This document shows positions 26,788 through 36,691 of a stretch of DNA of 64,000 nucleotides, piece by piece. This DNA comes from Volutella citrinella (taxonomy: Eukaryota > Ascomycota > Sordariomycetes > Hypocreales > Nectriaceae), in assembly GCA_034401135.1 (NCBI GenBank), contig JAWZSP010000008.1, forward strand, positions 1,798,001 to 1,862,000, read 5' to 3'. Numbering within the stretch: position 1 is the first letter of the stretch; every line of letters begins with the position of its first letter. The translations under genes were made by a program, and so were the position numbers. Under the pieces are notes generated by a model. That model did no database searches. It saw only the letters and a program-made list of their open reading frames with translations, and was not told the DNA's origin.

Positions 26788-28559
26788 ATGGTGAGCGAGA
26801 AGATCGAGGCCGACGCCCACCACGTCGAGAGCAGCCCTGCGCCGTCGATCAAGGGCAGCAACAGCCGCGACGCCGCTGCCGACGAGGCCCAGCGCATCGA
26901 CGATGCCCTCACCGTCCGGGAGGCGTTCCGCTACTACTGGAAGGCCGTCGCCTGGTCCGTCGGCATCTCCATGTCCACCATCATGGAGTCGTACGACCTG
27001 CTCCTCCTCTCGTCCTTCTTCGCCTTCCCCCAGTTCAACAGACGATACGGCGAGCAGCTGCCCGACGGCTCCTGGTCCATCCCTGCGCGGTGGCAGGTCG
27101 CCCTCACCGTTGTTACCAACATCGGCCTGATCATCGGCACCCTGTCCAACGGCTACTTCGCGGATCGATGGGGCCTGCGCAAGATCATGCTGGCATCCCA
27201 CATCTCCCTGGCCGCCTTTGTCTTTATTCAGTTCTTTGCGCCCAACCTGGAAGTCCTCGTCACTGGAACCTTGCTTGTGTATGTCCATGTCCTCTGCCCT
27301 TGACAAGCCAGGTGCTGACAATGAGTCCACAGGTCCATCCCCTGCGGCTTCTTCGCCGCCGCAACGCCCTCGTACGCCATCGAGGTCGCCCCTCTCAAGC
27401 TCGCCGGATACCTGACCGTCTACGTCAACCTGTGCTGGGTCATGGGCAAGCTCATCGCCTTTGGCGTCCTCAGGGGCATGCTCAGCAACAAGACCGAGTG
27501 GTCCTACCGCATCCCCTTTGCGCTGCAGTGGCTGTGGTTCCCCTTCATGATGACAGCCACCTACCTCGCGCCCGAGTCGCCATGGTGGCTGGTCCGCCAG
27601 GGACGGCTTGACGAGGCGGAGAAGAGCCTTCGACGACTGTGCGTCGCGCCCGAGGACGTCATCAACCCCAAGCACACGGTGGCCATGATGGCCCGCACCG
27701 TCGACACTGAGCGCAGCATGAAGATTACCGGAACCTTTGCCGACTGCTTCAGGGGCGAGAACCTGCGCCGAACCGAGATTGCCATCGTGGCATGGGGCTT
27801 CCAGATCATGCCTGGATTCGCTGTCCAGAACAACATCACTTACTTCTTCACCCGCGCCGGTCTCTCGCCTGCCGACTCCTTCAGCATGTCCATTGGTAAG
27901 CGGCATCCCTCGGTATTTGCCCCGCGGTTTGACGAGACACAACTGACCTCTCTGTAGGAAACGCCGGTCTGGCCTTTTTCGGCACCGTAGCGTCGTGGTT
28001 CGTCATGACCAAGTTTGGATGGCGCACCCAGTACTTGACTGGCCTCGTCTGCATGATCCCGCTCATGGGCCTTGTTGCATTCCTGGACCTGGCCGTGGCC
28101 CACAACCCAGCCGTTCGCTGGGGCCAGGCCGGCCTTCTGCTGCTGTGGTTCTTCGTCTACGGTGAGTTGATGTGGACAGCCGCAAATTGAGTTCCCGGAC
28201 GTGGCACTAACGCATCAACAGGCATCAGCATCGGTCCCATCCCGTACGGCATTGCAACCAGGGTGGGCGCCGTCAACCTCCGAATGAAGACGATTGCCCT
28301 TGGACGAAACACGTACTATGTCCTGTCCATCGTCAACGTGGTTGTGTCCCCCTATCTGCTCAACCCCAAGGAACTCAACCTCCAGGGCAAGACTGCGTTT
28401 GTGCCCTTTGTATTCACCCTCCTCATGGTGGCATGGACCTTTTTCCGCCTTCCCGAGCTCAAGGGATTGAACCCGGACACGCTGGATCACTTGTTCCACA
28501 ACAGGGTGCCTGCACGAAAGTTCCTAGCCGAGTCGAAGCAGTTTCAGCAGCAGGACTAG
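26788..28559 (+). CDS. MFS sugar permease, alpha-glucoside type
   Basis: Twelve-span plasma-membrane permease, 531 aa, from exons 26788-27278, 27333-27895, 27958-28161 and 28222-28559, all with GT-AG introns. A hydrophilic N-tail is followed by TM1 (SVGISMSTIMESYDLLLLSSFFAFPQF), the family loop GYFADRWGLRK, the central-loop start PESPWWLVRQGRLDEA, and the C-terminal sugar-porter pattern FFRLPELKGLNPDTLDHLF. These resemble the general alpha-glucoside/maltose permease group, which imports disaccharides with protons. A substrate with a sulfate group is conceivable because the sulfatase is directly upstream in the same direction, but nothing in the sequence shows it. Confidence 0.9.
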
Positions 28560-28997
28560 ATTAAATTGCAGCTTGGAAGGATATTGAATCGGTGTTGGTC
28601 TTGGGGTTGGTGGATCTGTCATGCAGTGGCAGGTTGCTGCCTTCAATTGAACCAACTTGAAATGATTCTAACACAGAATGTGCAATTAATTAGTCCATTC
28701 TGCCTCATATCATCCCCACTTCTTGAGTATTCTAAGTGAATAAATGATGCATGTTGTCAGGGATTGTTCTGCGGTTTGGCTTTCGTGTTACATAATGTGA
28801 CACATACCCTGTACTGTGACTAACGTGGCGTATGTGGCACTGGAATGACGATCAACCACCATCCTTCAGCCATCACAGCATCCATCATCACGCATCAACG
28901 AGTCCAAAGAGATGGCCCCCGTGCGAGCCTGAGGACTTGAGCATTCAATGCGCTATTCATGCCATACTAAACAAGCAATTACTACGCCCTTGTCCAA
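28560..28997. other. Intergenic region
   Basis: 3' flank of the permease and promoter of the glycosylasparaginase gene. No feature beyond AT-rich 3' UTR-like sequence. Confidence 0.5.
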
Positions 28998-30032
28998 ATG
29001 CCCCCTCTACATATCACCCTGGCGCTTCTCACCGTCATTGCCGGAGCCGTCGCAACGTCCTTGCCCAGGTTTCCCATTGTCATCAACACATGGGGCGGCG
29101 ACTTTAAGGTAGCCACTGATGCAGCGTTCCTCTCGCTCTGGCGCTCTGGCGCGACGGCAATTGACGCCGTCGAGAAGGGCTGCCTGGCCTGCGAGCGAGA
29201 CCAGTGCGACGGCAGCGTGGGCTACGGGGGATCACCAGACGAGAAATGCGAGACGACGCTGGACGCCATGATCATGGATGGGACTACGATGAAGTCGGGA
29301 GCAGTCGCCGGCCTCAGGCGCATCCGCGACGCCATCTCGGTGGCGCGCGCCGTCCTCGACCACACGTCGCACACGATGCTGGCGGGCGACTTGGCCACTG
29401 CCTTTGCCGTCGAGAATGGCTTCAAGATTGAGAACCTGACCACCGACTCGTCCGCAGAGATGTGCCGCGCGTGGAACCGGGATAGCTGCCAGCCAAACTA
29501 CAGGCTCAACGTGCTGCCCGACCCCTCATCGTCCTGCGGGCCCTACAAGGCCGGGGACCCAAAGGCGTACAAGTCAAGGCGGCAGGCGTCCCACGACACG
29601 CTCTCCATAATCGCGATCCACGCGGACGGGTCCATGGCGGCGGGGACGACGACCAACGGCGCCAGGCACAAGATCCCGGGCCGGGTGGGCGATGGCCCCA
29701 TCACGGGCAGCGGATCCTACGTCGACGGAGACGTCGGGGCCTGCGGGGCCACGGGCGACGGCGACGTGATGATGAGGTTCCTGCCGTGCTACCAGGCCGT
29801 GGAGAACCTGCGGAGGGGCATGTCCCCGACCGAGGCGGCGCGCGATGCCGTGTCGCGGATGCTCCGGAGGCACCCAGACATCTTGAGCGGCGTCGTGGTG
29901 ATGGACAAGGACGGCGAGCATGGGGCGGCGGCCAGCGGGTGGACGTTTACGTACTCGTACAGACGGCCGGGTGTGGAGGGGACAAAGGTGGTGACGGTTG
30001 AGCCGTTGAATGCGCAGCGAGAGGACCTGTGA
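28998..30032 (+). CDS. N4-(beta-N-acetylglucosaminyl)-L-asparaginase
   Basis: Glycosylasparaginase of the N-terminal-nucleophile hydrolase fold. It splits the bond between GlcNAc and asparagine during glycoprotein breakdown. It is intronless, 344 aa, with a signal peptide (MPPLHITLALLTVIAGAVA) leading to a secreted or vacuolar enzyme. The family start PIVINTWGGDF and the GCxxCE-like block are present. The autoproteolysis site is SHDT, so Thr201 becomes the nucleophile of the beta chain; the substrate-binding segments GRVGDGPITGSGSY and ACGATGDGD follow. A polyadenylation-type AATAAA lies at 30074-30079, 42 bp after the stop. Family length is normal and key residues are intact. Confidence 0.94.
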   Translation: MPPLHITLALLTVIAGAVATSLPRFPIVINTWGGDFKVATDAAFLSLWRSGATAIDAVEKGCLACERDQCDGSVGYGGSPDEKCETTLDAMIMDGTTMKSGAVAGLRRIRDAISVARAVLDHTSHTMLAGDLATAFAVENGFKIENLTTDSSAEMCRAWNRDSCQPNYRLNVLPDPSSSCGPYKAGDPKAYKSRRQASHDTLSIIAIHADGSMAAGTTTNGARHKIPGRVGDGPITGSGSYVDGDVGACGATGDGDVMMRFLPCYQAVENLRRGMSPTEAARDAVSRMLRRHPDILSGVVVMDKDGEHGAAASGWTFTYSYRRPGVEGTKVVTVEPLNAQREDL

Positions 30033-30665
30033 TGGGATGGCAGTCTCAGCCCGACGTTGTAGGTTTAAAAATGAAATAAAAATGCAAGCATAATTCACTA
30101 CCGTTTTCCCATTCTCTCAACTTCTAATAATCCACTTTGAGGCTCCTGGGCTGTGTTGGGATGGAATTGTATGTGTAGTCGTGGCGATGATCAAGCCCTC
30201 CAGGCTGCCAAATTGAGAACACACAAATGGTGGGCATCGTGAGATAGCTGGAGAATGAACAGAGCTCCGGTATTTGCATGTGAGCCCAGCGCCTGCGCTA
30301 AAATTTAAGCATCCCAGGCCGGGCCAGTAGGCTTTCTGGTGGGCGTTTTGAGGCAACGTCATGGCGAGCGACTACTGTTCAGCTGCTCGGCCAACTGAGG
30401 CTGAGCATTCGGAGACCGAGTAGCGCCAGTGGTGGCCTCTGCAGCTAGACACAACTTCAGGCAGCACAGCCCAACCAGAGGCTTGCTGCGGGAGACACTT
30501 AAAGATGGCCAGTCACCAGCCGCGTCATCCTCTTTGATGTACAACAACCGTCCTGTGATCAAGACATCTCTTGCTCCCTCGGTGTCGCATCAAAGACACA
30601 TTCAACACCAGCAGCGCGACATCATCACATCGCAGCATCATCAACATCCACCGTCAGCCTCGCCC
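30033..30665. other. Intergenic region
   Basis: Holds the 3' UTR of the asparaginase and the promoter/5' UTR of the ankyrin gene. The ankyrin frame is open back to about 30430, with another ATG at 30537, but this stretch is Gln/His/Ser-rich without similarity. Confidence 0.45.
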
Positions 30666-32042
30666 ATGGACGGACCCCCCGTGCCGGCCTACTCGGCCGA
30701 AGACGACTGCGGTCTCGAGACTCGCGTCGCCAGCGCGCCCGAGGGCACATTCCCCATCGTGCGCGGCCCCCCCGTCAAGGTCCCCGGCCACTCGTACACG
30801 CTGCAGCGCATGCGGCTCGACGAGCTCGAGGCGCTGCAGGGCGAGATTATCGACGCCTTCTTCGACGCCATCGAAAAGGGCCACGACGACATCGTCGACA
30901 AGTTCATCCGCGACGGCCTCGTGTCGCCCGACGTGCCCAGCGCGCTGGGCGAGACGCCGCTGCTGGCCGCCGTGCGCACCGGCAAGCTGCCCATGGTGAG
31001 CCGGCTGGTGGCCCACGGCGCCGCCGTCGACGGCATGGGCGCCTCGGGCAAGAGCGTGTCGATCGACGCCTGGAAGCCCGAGTTCCCCCCGCGCACGCCG
31101 CTCATGCTGGCCGCCGAGCGGGGCAGCCTGGCCATGGTGCGGGCCCTGATGGAGGACTACGGCGCCGACGACTCGATCATCGCGCCCGACGGCTCGCTGG
31201 CCCTGCGCCTGGCCGCCGCGAACCACCACGCCGACATCGTCAACTACCTCCCCGTTCGCCGCGGCGGCGCCTGGCTGCGCTGGCAGACGGCCCACCGGCG
31301 CGAGATGGAGCTGGCCCGTCGCGCCATCCGGGGCATCGGCCGCTTCCTAAGGGGCTTGTTCTGGGAGTTGCCCCGGTTCCTGCTCTTCGACATCCCCCGG
31401 CACATTCTCCGCGGCATCTGGCGTCGCCGCCACAAGTTTGTTGGCTGGTGCAAGCGCCAGGTCGTCGAGCTCCCCGGCCGCATCAAGCGGCAGATCGTAA
31501 AGTTCCCGGGACGGATCAAGCGGGTCGGCCAGGCCGCGTGGAAGGGGGCCAAGAAGATCCCCAAGGTGATCAAGGAGATCTACCTGATGCTTGTCGTCGT
31601 CGTCAAGGGGATCCCCGGCGTATTGAAGAAGCTCCTGCTCTGGATCGGCCGCGGGCTGAAGAAGGTCGGCGGGCTGGTGCTCCACGTCCTCAACCGGTTC
31701 CTGTCGTTCCTGCACACCGTCTTCGTGGCGGTGACGACCTTCTTCAAGTCCATCACGCTGCAGGACGTGTGGAACGGCTTCTGTAGTCTGGCGAGGTCCA
31801 TCTTCATCGACATCCCCAAGGCCTTGTTCAACTTCCTGCCGTCACTAGGCAAGATGATTTACGAAGCGCTCAAGGGCCTCTTTGGGCTTCTCGGCGAGTT
31901 CGTCTGCTGGATCGGGCACGCGCTGGTGTGGCTCGTCATGTACGTGCCGAAGCGGCTCTGGCGGGTGGTTGCGGCCGTCGGACGGTCGATGGGCCGAGGG
32001 TGCAACGAGACGATGACTGTGTTTAATCCCAAGAGGATGTAG
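30666..32042 (+). CDS. Ankyrin protein with long amphipathic, proline-punctuated tail
   Basis: An intronless gene; from ATG 30666 (good context, CCCATGG) it makes 458 aa, and an ATG at 30537 would add 43. Residues about 60-200 form three or four ankyrin repeats (ETPLLAAVRTGKLPMVSRLVAHGA; TPLMLAAERGSLAMVRALM). The rest, about 240 residues, is a chain of basic amphipathic helices broken by Pro at near-regular intervals: ELPRFLLFDIPRHIL, ELPGRIKRQIVKFPGRIKR, KIPKVIKEIYLML, GIPGVLKKLLLWIG, DIPKALFNFLP, YVPKRLWRVV. Arg/Lys on one face and Leu/Ile/Val/Trp on the other suggest peripheral or inserted membrane association. I know no family with this architecture. Very high wobble-GC. Confidence 0.85.
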   Translation: MDGPPVPAYSAEDDCGLETRVASAPEGTFPIVRGPPVKVPGHSYTLQRMRLDELEALQGEIIDAFFDAIEKGHDDIVDKFIRDGLVSPDVPSALGETPLLAAVRTGKLPMVSRLVAHGAAVDGMGASGKSVSIDAWKPEFPPRTPLMLAAERGSLAMVRALMEDYGADDSIIAPDGSLALRLAAANHHADIVNYLPVRRGGAWLRWQTAHRREMELARRAIRGIGRFLRGLFWELPRFLLFDIPRHILRGIWRRRHKFVGWCKRQVVELPGRIKRQIVKFPGRIKRVGQAAWKGAKKIPKVIKEIYLMLVVVVKGIPGVLKKLLLWIGRGLKKVGGLVLHVLNRFLSFLHTVFVAVTTFFKSITLQDVWNGFCSLARSIFIDIPKALFNFLPSLGKMIYEALKGLFGLLGEFVCWIGHALVWLVMYVPKRLWRVVAAVGRSMGRGCNETMTVFNPKRM

Positions 32043-32917
32043 CGATGAACTAACTTGCGGAAAGGTCTGGGTTTGCGACGGTGTTTAGGATCATGTATTA
32101 TCTGGGAATACCATGATGGCGCCGACGCGCATTTCATATACTGCTAATGTCCGGGGCATTTCATATAGCACTAATGTACGGATACTGTATCATTATCTGA
32201 TTGACAAGGGTCTGGTTGACTCCATGATGCATCTCTGCTGCTATCGCGGGTGAGGCGCACGCCATTAGCGCCCACGCCCACGCTACCAACGGTTCTTAAA
32301 TTCTTTTGAGGCGCGATGGAGGCGTGATGGGTTCAACCGTGGCGGCAAACGGATATTGATGGAAGAGAAAGCAGCGGCCAATGAGACGTCGTCCCTCGTG
32401 ATGCATTGCTGTACTGAACAACACACGAGCGCATTATTTACAGGGAGGCAGCAACCGTCATCCAATATTATTGCCGCACGCTCAGCTCCCCTCATATCAC
32501 TGAGTACTCTGCATTTGCCCTGTTCGCTCGACCCGGGACGACGGTGCGTCGCTTAAAATGGCCCACCACAAGTGAATGTGATGGGGCACCCAAGCCCTGA
32601 TTCGTCCTCGCTCCTCCCCCAACCCTGCCTAAAGCAGCCCGGCCCCGCCGCAAGTCAGGGACGCAGCCCCGTTTAGTGCCTTTAGGCGAGCGAAGCTGGA
32701 CGCTACTGATGCCAAGCAATCAATAGTCTGAACTGCCACTGATGAGTCTGTTCCTGTCTCTCGCCGTCAATCATGGCCACCGTCGGTCTGATAAAAGAAG
32801 GGCCCTCACTCGCCGGGGCCCGCGATGACATGTGCCCTGGCTTTCCCTGCAGAGTTGTGAGCCCTGGGTAGTTTGTCGTCGTTGTTGTCGTCGTCTTCTC
32901 GGCGCATCACCGCAAAG
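32043..32917. other. Intergenic region
   Basis: 3' flank of the ankyrin gene and promoter of the Thr-rich secreted protein. A GATAAAAG element about 130 bp before its start could act as a TATA box. No coding frame is supported. Confidence 0.5.
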
Positions 32918-35311
32918 ATGGTTCGCCCTCTTGTCCTCTCGTTTCTCACCTCGTCTCTCTTCACCTCGCTGGCCTCAGCCGGCGTGTGCAAGCCCTCCGG
33001 CTCTCCCGCATACTGTGGGTGTTTTCATTCCATAATGTGGCTACTTGCCGCTGACCATGTGCGCAGGCTCCGAGGATAATTGGAAGAACGACCCTCTCTT
33101 CCTCTCCCTGGTCGCCTCCAAGTCGACGGCCAAGGACATTTGCACATCGTCGCTCCAGCACGTCGTCACTCAATCCGGCACTGGCAATGCTGGCACTGTC
33201 ACCGTCACCGTCGATGGAACCGCCTCCGTCACCGAGCAGGGCCCCGAGGTAACCGTCACCGCCGTCGTCGGCCCAGATGGCAAGACGACGCTCATCGTCC
33301 CGGCCACTGTCAAGCAGACCGTCGACACCGTCGTCGAGATTGCCCCTACATCGACGCGCACCGTCCAGACCACCAAGACCGACTTTGTTGGGGCCACCTC
33401 GACAAAGTCCGTCGCCGTGGCCACCACCACCAAGACGCATCTCTACTACACAGAAACCGCCGTGCAGTACTCAGCCACGGCCGTCAACTGGGTTGATCGC
33501 CTCTCCACTAGGGTCGATACCCGTGTGTCAACGCTCACCAACGCCATCGTCACCAACACTGTCGTTCAAGCAATCCTCAAAGACACCCAGGTTCAAACCA
33601 GGACTCATGTCATTACTCGATACCAGATCAAGACCAATACCCAGGTTGTCCACACCAGGACCGTTGATGTCTTCAACACCAAGACCACAATCACGCTTGA
33701 TGTTGCCACTGGCACCAAGGAGGAGACAGTCTTCACCCAAACCAACACCGAGACCAGCTTGCTCCCGGAGACAACCGTTACCGAGATCACCTCCACGGCA
33801 TCCGAATTCACCACGTCTACCGTCGAGAGCACCGAGGTTTCCACGGACTGGAGTAAGTCTGAGTATGCCCGAGCAGCATTGCGCCTTCTGACACATATCT
33901 AGGCACGACCGTCACCGGCACCGAGACGGCCACGTTCTTCGATGAGACAGTGCTGGAATGGCCACAGAAGCGAGCGGCGCCCACCAACGGCCCGAGCCCA
34001 GCCGATGGCTGGATCGGCGAGTACGGCGAGGCCAACTTCAAGAGCGCCTGCTCGTGTCTCGTCACGTTCCCTCTACCCACACGTACCGTCAATGCCGGCA
34101 ACCAAGTGACTTTGACTGAGATCAAGGCCCCTGGCCAGAAGACCACGACCGTGACCATCACCGGGCTGGAGGCCACCCTCTTGACGACGCAGACCATCAC
34201 TATTGATGTGACGGAGACGGTTCACAGCACGCCGACCACCGAAGTCACCGAGACTCGCCTGACCACCAACACCGACGCCAGGGAGGCAACTGTGGAGGTT
34301 ACCGAAATCGTGGACCAGACCGTTGCTGGCGTCTCCACTGTCTACGGCCAGCTCGACCTCACCAGGACGAGCGACAGCATCGTCGTCCAGACCGAGGACG
34401 TCATCGACTACCACACCATCGGCTACGATGAGACGGCCACTGTGTACTGGACATCGACCGTTGAGACCACCGAGACCGAGTTCACCACTGTATCGTCGAC
34501 GGAGGAGGCCACCGTCTACGGCGACTTGACGGCGACGCGCGACGTGGCTGCGACCCAGTTCAACGAGTTCGAGTACACGGCCACCGTCTTCGCCGACTCG
34601 ACCACGTCCATCTTCATCGTCCCGACCGAGACGGTGCGCACAATCTCCACCGAGACGGTCCTCGAGGTCATCACCGTCAAGGCCGGCACGACGCTCACCA
34701 CCAGCATCACCACCAGCATCGCCGTCACCACCACGGTCCACGCCATCGCCACCGCCACGTGCACGCCGCCCCTCATCAACGGCGAATTCGATACCGACGT
34801 CGGCCTGTCGCCGTGGCGCTCGTCGGGCAGCGACCAGGTCGGCGCCAACATCGCCCAGCCGGGCTACGGTGACGAGGGCTCCAAGCTCTACTCCAACGTG
34901 ATGCGCCGCAATCGCCTGCTCGAGGTCTACCAGGACGTCGAGACGTGCGGCAACGTCGAATTCCGCTGCGACTACAACTGGTACTTTGACCAGTACTACG
35001 AGACGTGCTACACCAACGGCCGCGTCTACGTGCCCTACCTGCGCTGGTACATCAACTGGGAGGACGATCCCGTCGGCAACCGCTCTCCCTCCGGCCCTGG
35101 GCAGACGGGCAGCTGGAGGAGCAACTCCTTCTACTACACCTCGTCGCCCAGCGGCAAGGATCGCATCTGGATCGACGCCGCGAGCCCCCAGCCCCAGTTC
35201 GACGGCACCGAGATCGCCTCGTGCCCCAACTACAACTATGAGCAGATCAACAAGGGCGGCGACAACTTCCTGTCCGTTGACAGCGTCAGGTGTGTGCCTG
35301 TTCGCTGGTAG
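32918..35311 (+). CDS. Thr/Val-rich secreted adhesin-like wall protein
   Basis: Exons 32918-33014, 33067-33852 and 33903-35311 join in frame to 763 aa. A clear signal peptide (MVRPLVLSFLTSSLFTSLASA) is followed by a short Cys-containing head. About 500 residues of Thr/Val/Glu-rich repeats follow (TVTVTVDGT, TETVRTISTETVLEVIT), predicted to be O-mannosylated beta-strand stalk. The C-terminal globular domain of about 170 residues starts at CTPPLINGEFDTDVGLSPWR and has paired cysteines and many aromatics (CDYNWYFDQYYETCY), a carbohydrate-binding-like beta-sandwich by appearance. There is no GPI signal or membrane tail. A role in adhesion or wall architecture is inference from composition. Confidence 0.85.
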
Positions 35312-36691
35312 CAAGCACATGGCCGACCGGGATGATGGCCAATGGGAAACCACATGTACATAATGCCTACGGACACCAAGCAGATAGATTACTTCTTGCA
35401 TATTCTCTCGTATCAAGGACGGCGTTGAAGTGATGAGGTCCAAGCGTGATATTTTGTCATAATGCTCCTAACCTCCTCTCTCCTAACCTCCTCTGCTCCT
35501 AACCTCCTCTGCTCCTAACCTACTCTACTCCTAACGAGGGTTAGCTGAGGTAGAGGAGGGTGCGCCATGGTCTATGATTGGGTCTGTGTTGCCAGCCCTC
35601 GTGCAGTCACCGCCTTGGGCCTCAGTTACCCAGTGACGGCTCGACCTGTGGCCAGAGGGAAGCGATGGGAGTTGGCAGGAAGGACGCGTCGAGCTTGTCA
35701 CGTGTTGGACGTGGGTGTTAAATGCGCGCCGTAGAGTGCCACCCACCTTCACGCATGCAAGTCGACAAGTCAACCAAGGAAGAGGGACGCTTCAAGGCAT
35801 TGATCTGCGTTTACGTCCAACGATTTCGTGCTGCTCGAGTGTCATCTCGAGTACTCGTTTTCCTTTTTATACGTTTCGTTTATAAGTCCCAGTCACCGAC
35901 CTAGGAATGGCTGGGCAGAAGTCGACTTCCGAGGGGCAGATGAGAGATGTGATTCTTCCCACTTTCCGCAGAACAGACCTGCGCAACTCGGTTACCAATC
36001 GCCCCCTCCCGTATCATTCTCAACGGTGATGACGATGAGCCAATTCCATCCCACAAACGGACGACTCCTGCCAAGAAGGGCAATCAAGTGGAGGAGTCCA
36101 AGCCTTTGGCAGCACTTGTCGAGATCAGCACGAGTCCGTACCAATTGCCAATACCTGCTACTCTTGAGTGTCAGACAATTCTTGAACCTTGGACTGACTT
36201 ATAGTAGATGCACGATAGCCCCAAGGGCCCCAAGTCCCTGTTAGATGAGCACCGACAACAACAGAAAGGACAAGCCGAGTTCAAGCGAGCATCCTCTGCT
36301 CACATAGCTTGACCACTGCGACCCCGGAGGTGCTCTTGGAGGGCCTGCTGATGGTGTATCTCGGCACTTACCATCGGAGTCATCGGCTCGACGATTCAAC
36401 TTTGCCAGGAAGGCCATTGTTTAACGAGGAGACATATATCCTCGGTGCATCAGCCAGCACTCGGCCTCTGCCCACTAGCGGTCATGTCAGCGTCACTCTC
36501 ATCATCACATGGGCGCGAGTCAAGATAGATCCAATGGTCTTTTAATTCATTTGGCTTCCGAGAGGTACGCCGTCCGATCCGTGAAATCCTATGTACACCA
36601 GAAAAGAACCCATCCGTCATATAGTCCAAGGGCAACAAAGAAGGCCCGGGAATCGTAGTTTACAGGTCATCAGCATGGTTCGACACTCCGC
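35312..36691. other. 1.4-kb convergent intergenic region
   Basis: Between the convergent adhesin-like and LPMO genes. It holds the small minisatellite at 35463-35535 and otherwise no supported coding frame. Confidence 0.5.
35463..35535. repeat. Short minisatellite, 16-nt unit with adjacent inverted copy
   Basis: About 4.5 copies of tgctcctaacctcctc in tandem. The following 25 bp (gagggttagctgaggtagaggagg) read like the reverse complement, so the end could fold into a hairpin. It lies 150 bp beyond the stop of the adhesin-like gene. Confidence 0.85.

Noticed and set aside
26782..27942. 386-codon minus-strand frame
   Set aside because: Antisense of the MFS permease and crossing its introns; the product is Gly/Asp/Val-rich without a domain.
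34073..35443. 456-codon minus-strand frame
   Set aside because: Antisense of the Thr/Val-rich gene; its Gly/Asp/Val composition is the complement of ACC/GTC-rich codons.
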